Shown piece by piece: positions 1-12,784 of a DNA stretch of 64,000 bases. This DNA comes from Yamagishiella unicocca. Taxonomy: Eukaryota > Chlorophyta > Chlorophyceae > Chlamydomonadales > Volvocaceae. The stretch's first letter is position 1; the number at the start of each line of letters is the position of its first letter. The stretch is taken from positions 310,001 through 374,000 of the forward strand of contig BDSL01000060.1 of NCBI GenBank assembly GCA_003116995.1, read 5' to 3'. The notes beneath the pieces are model-generated. The model made no database searches, had not been told where the DNA came from, and worked only from the letters and a program-made list of their open reading frames with translations. The position numbers and the translations under genes are program-made.

Positions 1-2253
1 TACATCAGGGCGTCGGTTGGGTAGTTGCCTGGCGCCTGGTACCTGCAGACAACCACCTTGCAACCACCAAGCCGGATCACGCCAGACGGAAAGGCAATAG
101 GCCAATCCACCAGCACCATGCCGCAGCCGACGACTGTGGTATCCTTCCACACCTGCACAATGCTCAGTTACCGGAGCCAGCAGCGCCAACACGCAGAGTG
201 GAACTTGGATGAGCGCTAACGACCACACATACATAGCTTGCAACATATGTAGATAGCGAGTACCCGAGCACCCTCCTAATGCTCGGCGAAAGCGCCGCGT
301 ATCAGCAACTAGAGGTACGTCCTAATGGCTAGCACGGGCAGCCACGGAGTAGCTGGCGAGCGGAGTAGTATAGATTGGCAGAGGAATTCGTCAAATTTGC
401 GTTAAGGCACGCATACGTTGAGTTCGCTGACCAGCGGTTGGGGCAATGCCAACGAACGCAACCAACTGGGACTCACCACCTGCGTGAAGTGCCCCACTCC
501 CTTGTTCTGGTTGTCCCGGAACGGAGTGGAGGTATAATTGTACGAATAATTCTCGTTATACCAGTTGGTGACAGTCTTGCTGCACAGGTTGTTCTGCTTC
601 GGAAACCGAATCTCCTGCACAGCGCGCACGGGCCAACCGGGGCGGCATTCCGGGCGTCACCAGGCTGCCAGTGCGCGCCCTGACCAGCCCTTGACGGACC
701 CGTCCTGGTCTGGACCGTGCCCCCCAGCTCAGTCAATTCCTCCCCCACCATGGCCAGCCAGCCAGCCCCGTCGACGCTAAACGCACCGCCATGATGTTTT
801 CTCCATAGCTGAAGTCAGCTGAGTGCGCCGACCCGCAGTTCCGCCCGGCCAGCTGTGCCGCGTACTCCTGGGAGCCCCTGGCCATGTCGTCGTCCCACTG
901 CAGCGCCCCCGCCCGGTGCCTGTCGCGGTAGGCGTTGTGGGTGTCCAGGACTTCCCGGGCATCTGGGCATTGCCCGCCTGCTCGGGGGCGGCGCAGGGCC
1001 CAGGAAACGGTTGGGGTACGCGCGCTGGCGGTTGGGGTCGTGCATGTAACAAGGCAAGGCTGGGGTGCGGGCGGATTCCCCGGGAGCCCCTGGTGGGTTC
1101 GTAGCCGCGTAGGTTACACGTTTGCAAGGCCCGCACTTGCGGTATACAGACGCGTGAACGGTGTTGCGGCATGGTGGCTGATTCCGGGTCAGAGTACGCG
1201 GGGGAGAAACCCAATCACATCAAGGGAGCTGGAGCAAGCTGGGATAACGCGCACTGAGCTGGGAAAACGCATACTGAGCTGGGCATATCGCTGGTGCCTG
1301 CGCCCGGTATTAGCACACGTGTTCTCACCGGCCAATGGTATATTGGCAAGCGGCTGTGTCGATGGCAATGATGTGGCGACAGTTTGGGGGGGAGGGCGAG
1401 GGGGCAAGGGGCTCGGAGGCGTTTGGCGGGGAGGAGGCGGTTGTGGGGAAGGAGGCGGCCTGGCTGAAGACCGGGGCAGTGGAGGCGGAGGCGGCCTGGG
1501 GGAAGGAGGCGGTGGAGGCTGCCTGGGGGGAGGCCGTAGCGGTGGTGGAGGAGACGGCCTGGGGGGAGGACGAAGCGGTGGAGGCGAAGGCTGCCTGGGG
1601 GAAGGAGGAGGCGGTGGAGGCGGCCTGGGGGAAGGAGGAGGCGGCGGAGGCGGACTGGGCGGAGGCCGTGGCGGTGGTGGAGGAGGCGGCCTGGGGAAAG
1701 GAGGCGGCAGTGGCAATGGTGGGGATCTCGGTGGAGGTGGGGGAGGGGATGGAGGCGGCTTTGGCGGCGGAGGCGGCGGTGAGGGCGGTCGCGACCGCGG
1801 AGGGGGTCGTGGTGGAGACCTAGTCTGAAGCCCGGCAGCAACTGGCGGGGGAGGCCAAGGGGACAACAGACTGAGGGGCGGTGGCGGGGTGGGTGGCTGA
1901 GGAGAAGGCGGCGGTTGGGGAGGCGGCGGCGGGGGAGAGGGAGGCGGTGGCAGTGGGGAAGGAGAACGCTGGGGGGGACGACTGCGTCTCTTCGCTTGCA
2001 GCTGGCGCAGTCCACCGTGCCTCCCTGGCCCTGGAAATCAGGGTTTGGAGGGAGCCAGGGTTTGGACCCGGTGCGTGCCACGCTTGCGTGCCTGACTTAG
2101 CAGGGATTTCCTATGCAAAAAGGACGTTGCTTTCAATCCATTTGTTACACGGTCAATTGAGCCAGGCTCACCATCTTTGTGCCCTTCCGCAGCTGAGAGT
2201 CGGCAGCATGGCGCCAAGAGCAGCAGTGTCACAATTGCAGTGACACGTGCCAT
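1..2253 (-). CDS. Secreted CAP/SCP (PR-1-like) domain protein with proline-rich wall-type linker, 3' partial
   Basis: Exons on the minus strand: a signal-peptide exon from ATG 2253 (MARVTAIVTLLLLAPCC, then LSAAEG), a proline-rich exon about 1990-1329 (PPSPPPPPPP-type runs), then CAP exons 977-787, 614-477 and 152-1, the last running off the window. Phases agree at 1329/977 (donor GTGAGA), 787/614 and 477/152 (donor GTGAGT). The CAP domain reads THNAYRDRHRAGALQWDDDM, NCGSAHSADFSYGENIM, NWYNENYSYNY, GHFTQV joined across an intron to VWKDTTVVGCG, and finally VVVCRYQAPGNY. These are the CAP signatures, with the conserved His of HNAYR, Glu of GEN and His of GHFTQ. The junction between the signal exon and the proline-rich exon is not settled. 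Known: CAP proteins are extracellular, and PPSPPPP runs in volvocine algae are hydroxyproline-rich glycoprotein modules. Inferred: a cell-wall or extracellular-matrix protein. Confidence 0.85.
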
Positions 2254-4608
2254 GATGCCGGGTAGCGGTTCCGCTGTAAGATGCAAACCTCATCAACACC
2301 GCAGGTAGCAGCCGGTTGGCCCTCCGTATGTGGGAGTTACAACCGTTTCGTCAATACACGCAGTGAGGTTGAGGGAGCGATGCTTGAAGAGGTTGACACT
2401 GTTTCCAATGCTGCACAAACCAAGTTGCAGTGGCTTGGGAGTCGCGAGCAGGCGAGAGTGCAGCCCGTGCAGTGACGCTTGACTTCCAGCTACTGCCAGC
2501 ACGATGTCCTCGGCGCACAACTAATGTTGGTAATTGTTGTCGATACAGCAAAAATAAAACATATTGGAAACGCTGCTCTTTATGTTGTGTAGGAAAGTGC
2601 TTTAACTCGCGTAACTGTGTCCATAACGCGATAGCACTGCCTCTTCCACCATCAGTGCGTCAGAGTGGCACGGTAGCAAAGACAACTACGCATGGGCGCA
2701 CTATAGGTTGGGATCATTAAATGTTACAGGTACGAATCTACAGGCCGTTTAGGATTTCGTGGCGCAAGCTAGCCGTAATCCGCCGTAATGCAGTACCACG
2801 GAATGCAACACTGCATAGTATCCTGTTCTCGCCAACGTTTTTGGCAGGATTGCAGCTATTGGTTGCTGCCGGTACCTGAGCTGGTGATAGCCGACTGTAG
2901 CACTCTAGCCATATGACAGTCCCTCCAGAGTATCTCAACATTATCGACGAGCACGAAACATCAAATCGCTAACATACCACAGCGACGCGTGACTACATGA
3001 TAAGCAGTCTGATTAGGAGCGGACGTCGTCGTTGGGTCCACCCAGCTAACATCAAAATGGGCTATCCCGTAAGCATCCCTTACATGTCACCAGTTGCACC
3101 AAATTAAGCACGAACGCTGACTAGCGGTTGCCTACCTTCCTTCAATACATGGCTGTCAGCTGTCCATGGTGGTCTGCAAGATTTCACATCAAAAATGTAC
3201 ACGATCCACTCCGTCGCTCATGCGGGTCATGCCACCGATTAACATTCGAATCCTTAATACGGTATGGTCACTTTCTGCGCTCTCTATTAGGAATGGAAGT
3301 CAGTTGGTGTGAGCTGCTAACGGTCCTCGGCTCTGGCAGGTCGCTGGAGGCCTAGAGCGTGAGGCACGCTGCTCACACCTAAAACATTCTGGCAACATGG
3401 CTTTTCACGCACATACATCCATAAATTCACACACCCATAGGGCTAACGGGGAGCTTGTACCTCCCATTGTCTTGCATGGCTAAATACACTCGTAAAACCG
3501 CGCGTTAATGATGTGCACGGTTAGGTGGGGTTACACGTGTGGCAGCTGCGAGCGTCGAGTGTGCAGCAGGCAGCTTGCGGCGCCGGCCACGTTGCGGCCA
3601 GGAGAGAGGCCTCAAGAGTCCAGGCAAAGCGGTACCAAATATGGCCCAGCAGCCCCTAACAACAAGTTCCTCAGCAGTTTCGTTAGTTTTTTTTACTTAA
3701 AGGCATCCACCTATGGCGAATTGTTTAATTCAGCATACCATTGATGTAAGGAAAAATATATTCGACTCAGGCTGATGACACTTCCTCCTCAATTCGATAA
3801 ATTCATTTAATGGGTGCCGAGGTCGCGCAGTGCGCGGATCCTCAGCCTAACAAAAATTTAGCCCTGCCGGACACCCGAAGGGCCGACCACAGAAGGTCCT
3901 CGCTAAGTGCAAGGCGAAGTCCGACTGTGTAACCGAGGCCATGTGGACCACCTCGAGAAACGGGCCAGGTAAGTATGCTTGATTACGGCGAGTTGCGGGG
4001 ATCAGACCCAAGGCAACCCGGCATATTGTGTCCAGCTAACCGATGGTGGGTTCCATGTGTCTTTCCTGCCAACGTTTTCCTTCAACAGTGGCAGGCCCGC
4101 CCGAAGACCGCCAACGGCGGCACGGTCCTGGAGTTAGCGACGTAATGAGTAAGCCCCCAAAACAGCTATGTCGGGGTATGCGTACGCGTCAAGGCTCCAT
4201 CTTTACCTTACCCGCAGGGACACTAGCACACCATGCGATCGTGCCATGCGTTGCCATGTCGTTCCTAAGGTGCGAAGGACATCTCATGACGGTCAACACG
4301 ATGCCGCATACTCTAGGACTGATGCTGTCATGTCAGGAATGGAACATCAGAACGTAAGATTTACCCATGATGCTCTTAAAACGGGCTGCCCGTGAAAGAG
4401 CAGCCCTACGGTGTCAGCCTTCTATCACTTGCAGCGATGCTATGGCCTCCACTGCCGCAGGCCAAAGGCACAGCCCCCGGAACGGGCACTACATCGCGAC
4501 ACCGCCCTTCCCTCGCCTGCAACGTCGAGCGCGTGTCGAGCCTCAAGACGGCCTCAGCCCTCGAAACGTCATCATAAAAAAACGCATTGAGCCGGGTCAC
4601 CAGACGCG
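2254..4608. other. Intergenic, no recognised gene
   Basis: Between the start of the CAP gene and the stop of the SDR gene. It must hold the CAP promoter at its left end and the SDR 3' UTR at its right end. Short ORFs occur on both strands but none shows a family motif or the strong GC3 bias of the neighbouring exons. I see no RNA gene or transposon here. Confidence 0.5.
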
Positions 4609-7600
4609 TTAGAGCAGCGCCAAGTCCTCCGTGTGAAGCGGCCAGTAATCCCCCCGGTGAATGGCTGCGACACCCTCCCTGTAGGTTGGGTACTGGAGCG
4701 CCACTCCCAGCTCCTGCACAATACGCGAGTTGCGGACCCGCTTCTCCTCCAGCTCTGCAGCGGCAGCACCGCCGCTGCCGCGTACCCGAGCCCCCCCACG
4801 GCTGCTACTGCCGCCGCCGCCGTCGCCATCACCCACGCCGCTGCCGCTACTGCCCCCCGTCACGCCACCCGCCATGCCAATCTCACCGCCGCCACTGCCG
4901 CGACCACTGCCGAGGTCTCTTCGATCGTCCCCGCTGCTGCTGCCGCTGCCGCCACTATCACTGACTCCCTCGGTACCACCTCCATGCCGCCCGGACCCTC
5001 CCGCCGCTTCCCCGGGTCGAAGCAATCCGCCTGCCTCGCCAGACGTGTCGTCGCCACGAGCCACCGCCGCCGCGCCATCCTCACGTACGGCACCCGGGAT
5101 GAGGGACCGTGCGTACGACATCACGTCGCCCCGTGGGGCCGGGTCGTCGTCCACCACGTTATACACACGACCCGGCCGCGGTTGGGCGATGCTGGCCGCC
5201 AGTACGGCGCAGATGTCGTACACGTGGCAGCGGGCGGTGTAGCGCTGCCGGCCGCGGCGCTGCCTGCTGGCCGAGAGGTCGGTTGGCTGCAAGGGCGGGC
5301 CAAGGAACAGTTGGTGCGTTATGGTATTACGTCTTGAGGGGGGGGGTTTACAGAAGTGGGGGGGCTTTTGGGTTTTTACCGGTACTGCGTCCCCGGCAGA
5401 GGTGCAGGACAGCTGCTACCGGACAGGCCTTGAGGTACGGCACTCCACCGGGTTGGCGAGGGGCCGAGCAGATGCACCAGGAGTGAGCATCAGCCTCGGG
5501 TCATGTAGCTTTATGTCGTTAACGACCATCACACATCAATTCCCCAGCAACCATCCCATACGACGACGGAGGGGCTGAAGTGTAGCGCTGGGCGCTGGGA
5601 TACCGGCGAGAGGGAGTCGCGTGTCACGCATCACGGCACAGGCAGCCCCCAGAGCCGGCACGAGGGGACCCGCGGAAGCGTCGATCATGCCAAGGACGAG
5701 GAGGACTCACATTGGACAGCAACGTGTCAAGCACGCTGCGACCTGGGCCATAGATGCCTGCGGATGCGGGTTTCGAAGGGTGCCGGCGTGCGAGCGAGGG
5801 GCAAGGGTGTAAGCGGGCGAGCGAGGGGGAAGGCGGGATTCTGTCGGTCGCGCCGTTGGGAATCCGAACCGCGCAACGCGCAAGGTGCCGGTAGCGCCGG
5901 TTGCGCGTGGGGTGAAGGGGCGCGCCACGATGCACCCAGCGCGCACTACCAACATGGGCCGTCACCTCGCGAGCAAAGCACCAGACCATCCAGGCCAGGC
6001 GTCCAGCCTCCTTGCCCCTTGGAACCCAACGCGGCGCCATCCTCGCGTCAAGCAGCGCAGCTACGTCATCAGCACCGGGCCCTGCCGCACCGGCCTCCTT
6101 CCAACCTATCCTGCAGCTGCCCCGCACGCCCCGAGGCCTCGCATGCGCCGGCTCGCGGCCGTCCCTGCCCCCGTCCCCGCACGCATACGCCCCTTCGGCC
6201 CCTCATCATAGCGCTCACCCCCCAGCCGGAATATGTGAGCCGGCAGGCCGTGCGTCTGCTGCATCTGCAGCCACGCCGCCTCGGCCTCCTGCCGTACAAT
6301 GGCTTTGGAGCTGGTCTGGCGGCACGGGGAGCTGGCGGCGGCAGGTCGGGGGCAGTGTGGGTGGGAGGCAGGTCGGGGGCAGTGCGGTTGTTGTCACGGG
6401 CTCGTCAGGTCATGTCGTGTGCAGAGGGTGTGGGGGGCAGCGTCCGCGGAGTTGGTGGTAGCCCACCGCTACCACCATGAGGGCGTTGGATTGGACGACA
6501 TGCTCTTGATCTACTTTGGTATAAACTGTAAAATTCGAAGGTGCTACAAGGTGCGGCGGTATACGGTTACGCAGGTTGCCCTTACCAGTGCGAAACCTCC
6601 CATGCGCCGAAACCACGACCCTTGCTGCCAGCTCGCGCCCCTCACCTTTCATCCACCCACTCGCCCTGCCAGTCGCCGTACACTCCTGCGCAGTACCACG
6701 CAGATTGCGGATGGTTTGGAACCCACGCACGCGGCTTCGGAGCCCGCATGCGACCAGCTGCTGGGAGCCCAGGAGGCTACCTGGGTGGCCAGGAGGTTCC
6801 GCCACCCGCCACCTTTCTCTCCCAATGGCCTCCTTCCTCTCCCGGTAGCATTGCTTTAGTACTACCGACTTATGAGCCACAGCCGTCCGCGCCCCGAAAC
6901 CCCAAACGCCCACCTGTGCTGCTCAGGTATCCGAACCAGGTGATGCTGCCTGCGGCCGCCAGCGGCCGTACCAGTGACATCTGCGCGGATAAGGCCTGGC
7001 AGTCCGCGGGGGGGAGGAGGGGATCGTGATGGGGGGCGCGTCGAGCTAGCGCGGCAGCAGATGTAGTGCGGTGAGACAATGACGAAGGTAAAGTCTTCGG
7101 GCGCTGAACGAAGCCTATGCCTGCCCTGCCGTCGGAAGCATGGTGACATCGCCCGCAGACAGGGAGAGCATGCGGCGGGGGCGGGTCACTAGCGGTTGCA
7201 GAGGGGTGGCGATGGTCTGGAGGCGATGTGAGGGCGCTTGCGAAGGCGCTTGGCCTCAGGGTGGCGACTAGACTGGGCTCCAGGTGGAGGGTAGCGCAGG
7301 CTCAGGGTGGATAGACAGACACAGCTCAGTTGGGTTGCGAGTGTGGGTCTGCGGGCTGGTCGCCACCGACGTGTACGGCGATGCAGAGCTGCTTCGCCAA
7401 GATCATCGCGTCACCGGTGGCTGGTGCCCCAAACCTACTGACTGTGCCCTCCACCCTCACACTGCCGCCCACCCCCTCATTCCGTTCATCTGCCCTTCTC
7501 GCAAACAGAATTCATGGCTACCTTGTGTAGATTCACCGATTTTCATCTACCCCGACGTTTTGTATGCGGCACGACCCACCGGATCATACAACGCCAGCGC

Positions 7601-8237
7601 CAGTGGAGGCACGCTGCTCAGCACGTAGGGACTCCGCCCGAGATGCTCGCGGAGCTCGGGTCTACGAGGCGCAGGGAAGGAGGGCAGAGCATTCGGTGTG
7701 GTAGGGAGCCGTGCTGAGGCAAGATCAGTGCTTACGCCGGGTTCGGGCGAGTGACGCAGGGGGCCTGAGCCAAGAGTCGGTGATACACGCGAGCAGGCTT
7801 GGTGCAGGCGGACGGACACACGGCGAGCGATTATGCTGATAAAATTTACTATAGCTTACAAATGCTCACGTCAGTCCCACTCCACGTGCTGGATCATAGC
7901 AGTCGACGACCCAACCCTTGGCGCGAAGGCCATCGACACGGGCCTGGGTTCGGCAGGTCCCGCTGACGGTCCTGCAAAAATCCCATCATTTTCAGGGCTT
8001 TACAAGGCGACCCTTTCAATGCAGTGCGGAGCGCTGCACGCCGCACCATCCATCGGCTGCAAGCCAATTGCCAAGCGCGACACTGGTATATCCTAGACCA
8101 AAAACAAAGATGTTTTTAGATTTAATCGCGTCTGAGTTTGTGCCAGATGAGTGCAACGTTGCTCGGGGCTGCAAATGACGCCATGGCTCCCGACGGAGGG
8201 CTGGTGCACGAGGGGAGCATCGCAACGGACTTGACAT
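4609..8237 (-). CDS. Atypical SDR / NAD(P)-dependent epimerase-dehydratase family (YeeZ-like), nine exons
   Basis: Exons 8237-8047, 7971-7870, 7661-7580, 7388-7367, 6949-6914, 6685-6646, 6331-6219, 5757-5711 and 5286-4609 sum to 1311 nt, a 436-residue protein, with every phase consistent. The N terminus gives the Rossmann motif VFGLGYTSVALG, then SGTCRTQARVDGLRAKGW. The middle reads YVLSSVPP, WFGYLSSTG spliced to VYGDWQGEWVDE, RQEAEAAWL, and FRLGGIYGPGRSVLDTLL. The C terminus reads YNVVDDDPAPRGDV, VRNSRIVQELGV and YPTYREG. These are the landmarks of the bacterial YeeZ/SDR epimerase family of about 290-300 residues. The extra length is a Gly/Ser/Ala-rich insertion of about 114 residues near 277-390, before the last conserved block. 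The first 40 residues are Arg/Ser-rich and could be a transit peptide (inference). The 22-nt exon 4 is the weakest call. The substrate is unknown. Confidence 0.88.
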
Positions 8238-10148
8238 AGTGTGCTATCAATGGATTAACAATATGTATATACTCGATTGGCCAGTAAACCGGCAGGAACT
8301 CGACGTTGCTCAGGGGAGGCACGGTTATGACCGAGGGTACGACCCTATACAACAACACCAAACGTACAGACATGAGCACATGACAGGAGCCCATATCGCA
8401 ACAGGTATAGCTTTGTGGCATACCGGCAGGGTAGCCGTATCAAAAGGTTGGCAAGGCACTGAACGGCGCCCCAGCCTGCGCCTGCATCCCACGCCAATTC
8501 ACTACAAAATTGGGGTTATCGTACCCGCGGTGCAGGCCTGTGCAGGTCATCGCACCCACATGCGCACCCCGCACGTCAGTTCACCGAGCCAAACAGGCAA
8601 GGACCGCCTGCGTCTCATGTACCCACCATCCATCGCACGCCGTTATCACCCGCCACTGCCCGAGGCGCCAGAGCCTCCCCCCGCCCCTCGCAATCCGTCC
8701 TTCGTGCTTTCCACGTACCATCATGCCCCGGCTGTGACAGGTACGGTGCTGAACTTCGACTCCCATTGGACCATAATGCGACAACTTTGACGGCGTTGGA
8801 ACAAGCATGAAGCTCGCCCATTCGCAGACCTACCAAGCAACCGTTCGCGCAGCATTTCAATCTGAACGGCCAAGCCCTCGACAACTGTGCGCGACTCCTC
8901 CCAGACCACCGCATGCATCACGTAGCACATACGTCGCCCGGGAACCCCCTCCCTCCCGGCCTCCACATCCTCCCTCCCGGCCTCCATCTCCACCCTCCAT
9001 CTCCTCCCATCCGCAGGGCCAAAAAGGGCGTCGGCCTGATCGCTGGCCGCCCCAGTCCCGGCCACAACCCAATTCGCGCATCACACCAAGCCCCACGATC
9101 AACTAGCTCATCGGGTCGTGGCTCATAATAATACAACCGCCGCCGTCCTCATGTCGGACGCACGCACTCACACTGGACTACAACTACACCGCCGCAGCCG
9201 AACGCATTCACACAGCTGCTCATAGCCACGAGCAAAGCCCGGCAACAGTTACCAACAACAACTTCAGGAGGCGACCAGCGGCAGTTGCGGAAACCCCCAA
9301 ACGACAACTTCAGGAGGCGACCAGCGGCAGTTGCGGAACCCCCAAACCCACATCATTGCTGTCCTCGTCTGCTTGCGTGCTTAGTCGCCGGCTGTCATGA
9401 CACCACATCGCGAACCCAACCTCCACACCCGATTCACAGTAAGGTCACATGGCCATGATAAACTGGTTTACCTGTTGGGACCCGCAAGCATGCCAGCAGC
9501 GATGCCCCCGATGTTCCGATCCTGCACTCGGCCCCCTCATTGCGTCCCAACGTCACGTTTCATATGATCTAGCCAGCCACATGAGTTGCAAGGTGACCCT
9601 GGGCAACGTAACCCTAGATTGGCCGCAAGAGCCTCTTTACCGCACATCTACCGATGCCCCAGCAGCCAACTCTTCAGGGTGGTTCAAAAGGTATCCGATG
9701 CGAGCGACCGTCGGAGGCGCGTCGCACCAAAAGTGGCAAAGGATACCGTAAGGCTGACCACACGCACCCACGCCGCACCCACGCTCGGAGAGGAAACGAC
9801 TGACGACCTGCACCCGGCCTTGGCCCACATCGCCGGAGTCATAGGGGATCTCCGCTTGCGGCCGGCAATCGCGCGCGCCGCCGCATTGTCACGCGAGCAC
9901 GAGCCGCTGCCAAACAGGTCCCGCACACGATACCTTGAGGCAAAGGAACACGGACATACATTGCACAGAGCCAGCTAAAGCTGCCAGCTGCACTGCCTAA
10001 CGGTAATCGAACACTTGCCGACCCACGCCCGCCCACCGCTTTACTCTCCTCCATCCCTCCCTTGCGCGCGCTTCGCCGGGTTACTCTACACCGCCATACG
10101 TAGGCTCGCTGAGGCCCCCCCACCCCCCAGCGTCGCAATCTGCGGGCA
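8238..10148. other. Intergenic, no recognised gene
   Basis: Contains the SDR promoter at its left end and the 3' UTR of the cyclophilin-like gene at its right end. A minus-strand ORF at 8721-9065 contains a heptad-like stretch (VVEGLAVQIEMLRERLLG) but has no supporting family match or splice context, so it is not called. A short tandem duplication lies at 9257-9346. Confidence 0.45.
9257..9346. repeat. Tandem duplication, about 46 bp unit, two copies
   Basis: The segment beginning acaacttcaggaggcgacc is repeated immediately, with only one or two differences around the aaaccccc tail. It is intergenic. Confidence 0.85.
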
Positions 10149-12784
10149 TCAAACGCTGCCGTCGTCCAGCCGGTCCAGCAGGATGTCAGTGGTGATACCC
10201 TCCGCCGTCACCGGCGTGTTCTCTATGGCTGTCAGGTTGAAGGAGTAGGTGTTGTCCAGCCAGCGGGTGGTGATGTTGTCGCTGTTAGTGGCGCTGTGGA
10301 AGGGCTCGAAGGGGTAGGACGGCTCCGCCGACATGTCTTCCACCTGCACAGCGGCCCACCCGCACACGGCACCGTTCCACTCGTCTGTCAAGCTAGTCCA
10401 GCTGTCTGGAGCGACGGGGTCAGCGACGGAGTCTCTGACCGTACACGACCGTACAAAACCGACCAGCGGTTTTGTAGCGCGAGCTAGCATATCAGCAAGC
10501 TCGCGACCCAGCCCACCCCGCACAAGCCGGACGCCAAGACAAAACACCCGGCGTTGAACGCTTCTTGGCCGCACGTGTCACCGCCACAACCGTCGGCACC
10601 TGATTCGATCCTCCCCGGGACTAATTACGATTATAAAAGTCTAAGGGCTCGCTTTTCTTGACACCGTGCTTCCAAGCAGTGCCGCAGAAGAAGGCACGGC
10701 TTCTTCGCCTTGTTCTAAAAATGCAAACCAGCACACACCACATCCCGCAGCAGCACTCTCGGAACCCTTTCCCACAGCCCTCCCCGGCACCACCTCCCCC
10801 CTGCCCCTTTTGTCGTCGCACACCACTGCCCCGTCTTCCCCGGTACGCCGCACACCGGCCACGCGCACCTCGCCGAAGACTGTGTGGCTCACCCCCCACT
10901 CCGGGTGGTCCGCAGTGGCGATGAAGAACTCCTTGCAGTTGGGGATCATGCACACGTAGCCCTTCCTGCAAGGCGTGGCGAGGAGGGTGCGGTTCAGCTT
11001 TAGAGGTTTAGGGTTTCATGATCGCGGGAGGGTTACAGGACGGTGGATGTGGGCCGCGGAACCCGACAGGACGTCGACAGGGCAGTCAACACGCCCTCCG
11101 CCGCCCGGTGACGATGACGGTGGTGGTGGTGGTGGTCGGGACCCCTCCAGGGGGACAGGGGGCCGTGCGGCGACGTAATGCTCTGCCGTACGGCATGCAG
11201 CCCGAACGCGCCACGCCAGGTACCCACTTGACGGGCAGCTTGGCGTCATTCTCGAAGGGAGGCTGCCGCGCGACGTCCGACATGCTTCCCTGGAGCAACG
11301 CGTACGGCGGGCCGTAGAAGCCGTCCTTGCCCCAGTTCTGTCGGATGGGAGGCGGGTGGGCGGGAAGGGGTGTCAGCGGGCCCAGAGAATGGATGTTAGG
11401 GTACGGGGGACGGAAAGCCGGCATTCCAAAACCTTATCCACTGGCTGTCCTCCATGCTGCTCCCACGGTTAAGATCGTTCAGCTTGATCAACACATACCC
11501 CTGCTGTGACGCACGTGCCCAGGTTTCTTTTCTCGTCCCATACTTTTGGCCACGCCGCCTGCCAATCCCGTGTGCCCTTCCCCTCATGCGCGGCATTTGC
11601 AATCCAACGCCGCCCTCGCCTTCTCCTGGCCTGCCCGCGTCCGCCTACCATGGGAACAGGCTCATGGCGATAGAACTTGCAGTTGGGGCATTTGTTCTTC
11701 TGCGCCAGCTCCCACACCAGCAGGCACGTGTCCGGCGCCAGGTCCGGTCGAAGCTTGACGATGAACTGCGCAACGGGCGGGTGGGTCCAGGGAGGGAGGA
11801 GGGCAGGAGGGTGGGAAGATAGCGGGGTGGGTCCAGGGAGGGAGTAGGGCAGGAGGAGGGTGTCAGCCGTGCGGGAGGTTTGCGCTGGGGGCCTCCCTGC
11901 GCCACCGCTTTCCAAAGGCCGAATGTTTGCGTGTCAGGGTGGTTGTTGGTTGTCAGTTACCCGGTGCATCCAAACGAGGCCGGCGGTGCATCGGCGAGGT
12001 CCGTTCAGGACTGCCGTCTAGTGGTATGACTAACACCGACCGCCAGGGGTTGCTCTGGAGAAAGAGCGCCAACAAACGCGCAGGGGATTGTACGTGGGAT
12101 TGTACGGGGATTGTACGTGGGATTGTTGGTGACACAAGCGCAGGGAGAGTTGTTGAATGGGGCTTGACGCTGGCTGTACGTTTCCAGTGTGTAGGGGCGA
12201 GTGCGGACCTGATGGGTTTGGGGTCGCCACGCTGCGTGCAGTTTTTGAAGGCGCCCGCGACTGAAGCCCCTATCAGCGTCAAGAGGCGATTAAGGGTCAG
12301 GGGCAACTATGGCAACGAATACACGTTCTGCACTGCGAATGTGTCTAGCGATTCCTTACTCCAACGGCTGGAAAGACTCAACTTCGACCCGCATACAGCT
12401 AACGACACGTCTGCCACACCTCAGCGCCAGGCTGCTCATATGTTATATTACGCGTTCACTGGGCCTAGTTTTAGCTTTCCCGTCAGCAGGCAAACGGCTT
12501 GTAACGCAGCTGCAAGGTACTTGCCTCCCCGAACGTTGAAGATATCTTGACTTTGAAATCCGTCGATTTTGGTTGTTGCCGCACTTGTTGGCCTGAACCT
12601 GTCAGCCATGAGAGGCAACGCCGTTGGTGCGTTTACTTGGAAGACAGGCTGCAGATGACTCACTACCGCGTTCCGCCTCGTGGTATCCAATAAAGGCGTG
12701 ATTTCGCGTGCTTGCCACCAGATAAGCTGCACATCCCCAGAGCAACACTGCAAATATCGACGTAGTCCTGAGTGTCCGCAGCAT
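10149..12784 (-). CDS. Membrane-anchored cyclophilin-like (peptidyl-prolyl isomerase fold) protein
   Basis: ATG 12784 opens a short N terminus with one hydrophobic segment (SIFAVLLWGCAAYLVA), suggesting a signal anchor. Firm exons are 11765-11649 (FIVKLRPDLAPDTCLLVWEL, CPNCKFYRHEPVP), 11337-11228 (KDGFYGPPYALLQGSM), 10965-10869 (KEFFIATADHPEWGVSHTVF) and 10343-10149 (GEVEDMS, then FNLTAIENTPVT and the stop). The first exon ends near 12664. A small linking exon at 12592-12552 restores phase and gives a total of 681 nt (226 residues), but it is tentative because its donor is weak. The order of motifs (LRPDLAP, FYR-EPVP, GPPYALLQG, EFFIA, HPEWG-SHTVFGEV) fits the divergent cyclophilin-like families of green algae. 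The classical isomerase active-site Arg of the FHR motif is not obvious, so catalytic activity is uncertain. Probably an endomembrane protein. Confidence 0.72.

Noticed and set aside
1189..2081. Long Gly-rich and His/Arg/Leu-rich frames over the proline-rich exon
   Set aside because: They are shifted or antisense readings of the ccgcc-type repeats. Only the minus-strand proline frame joins in phase to the CAP exons.
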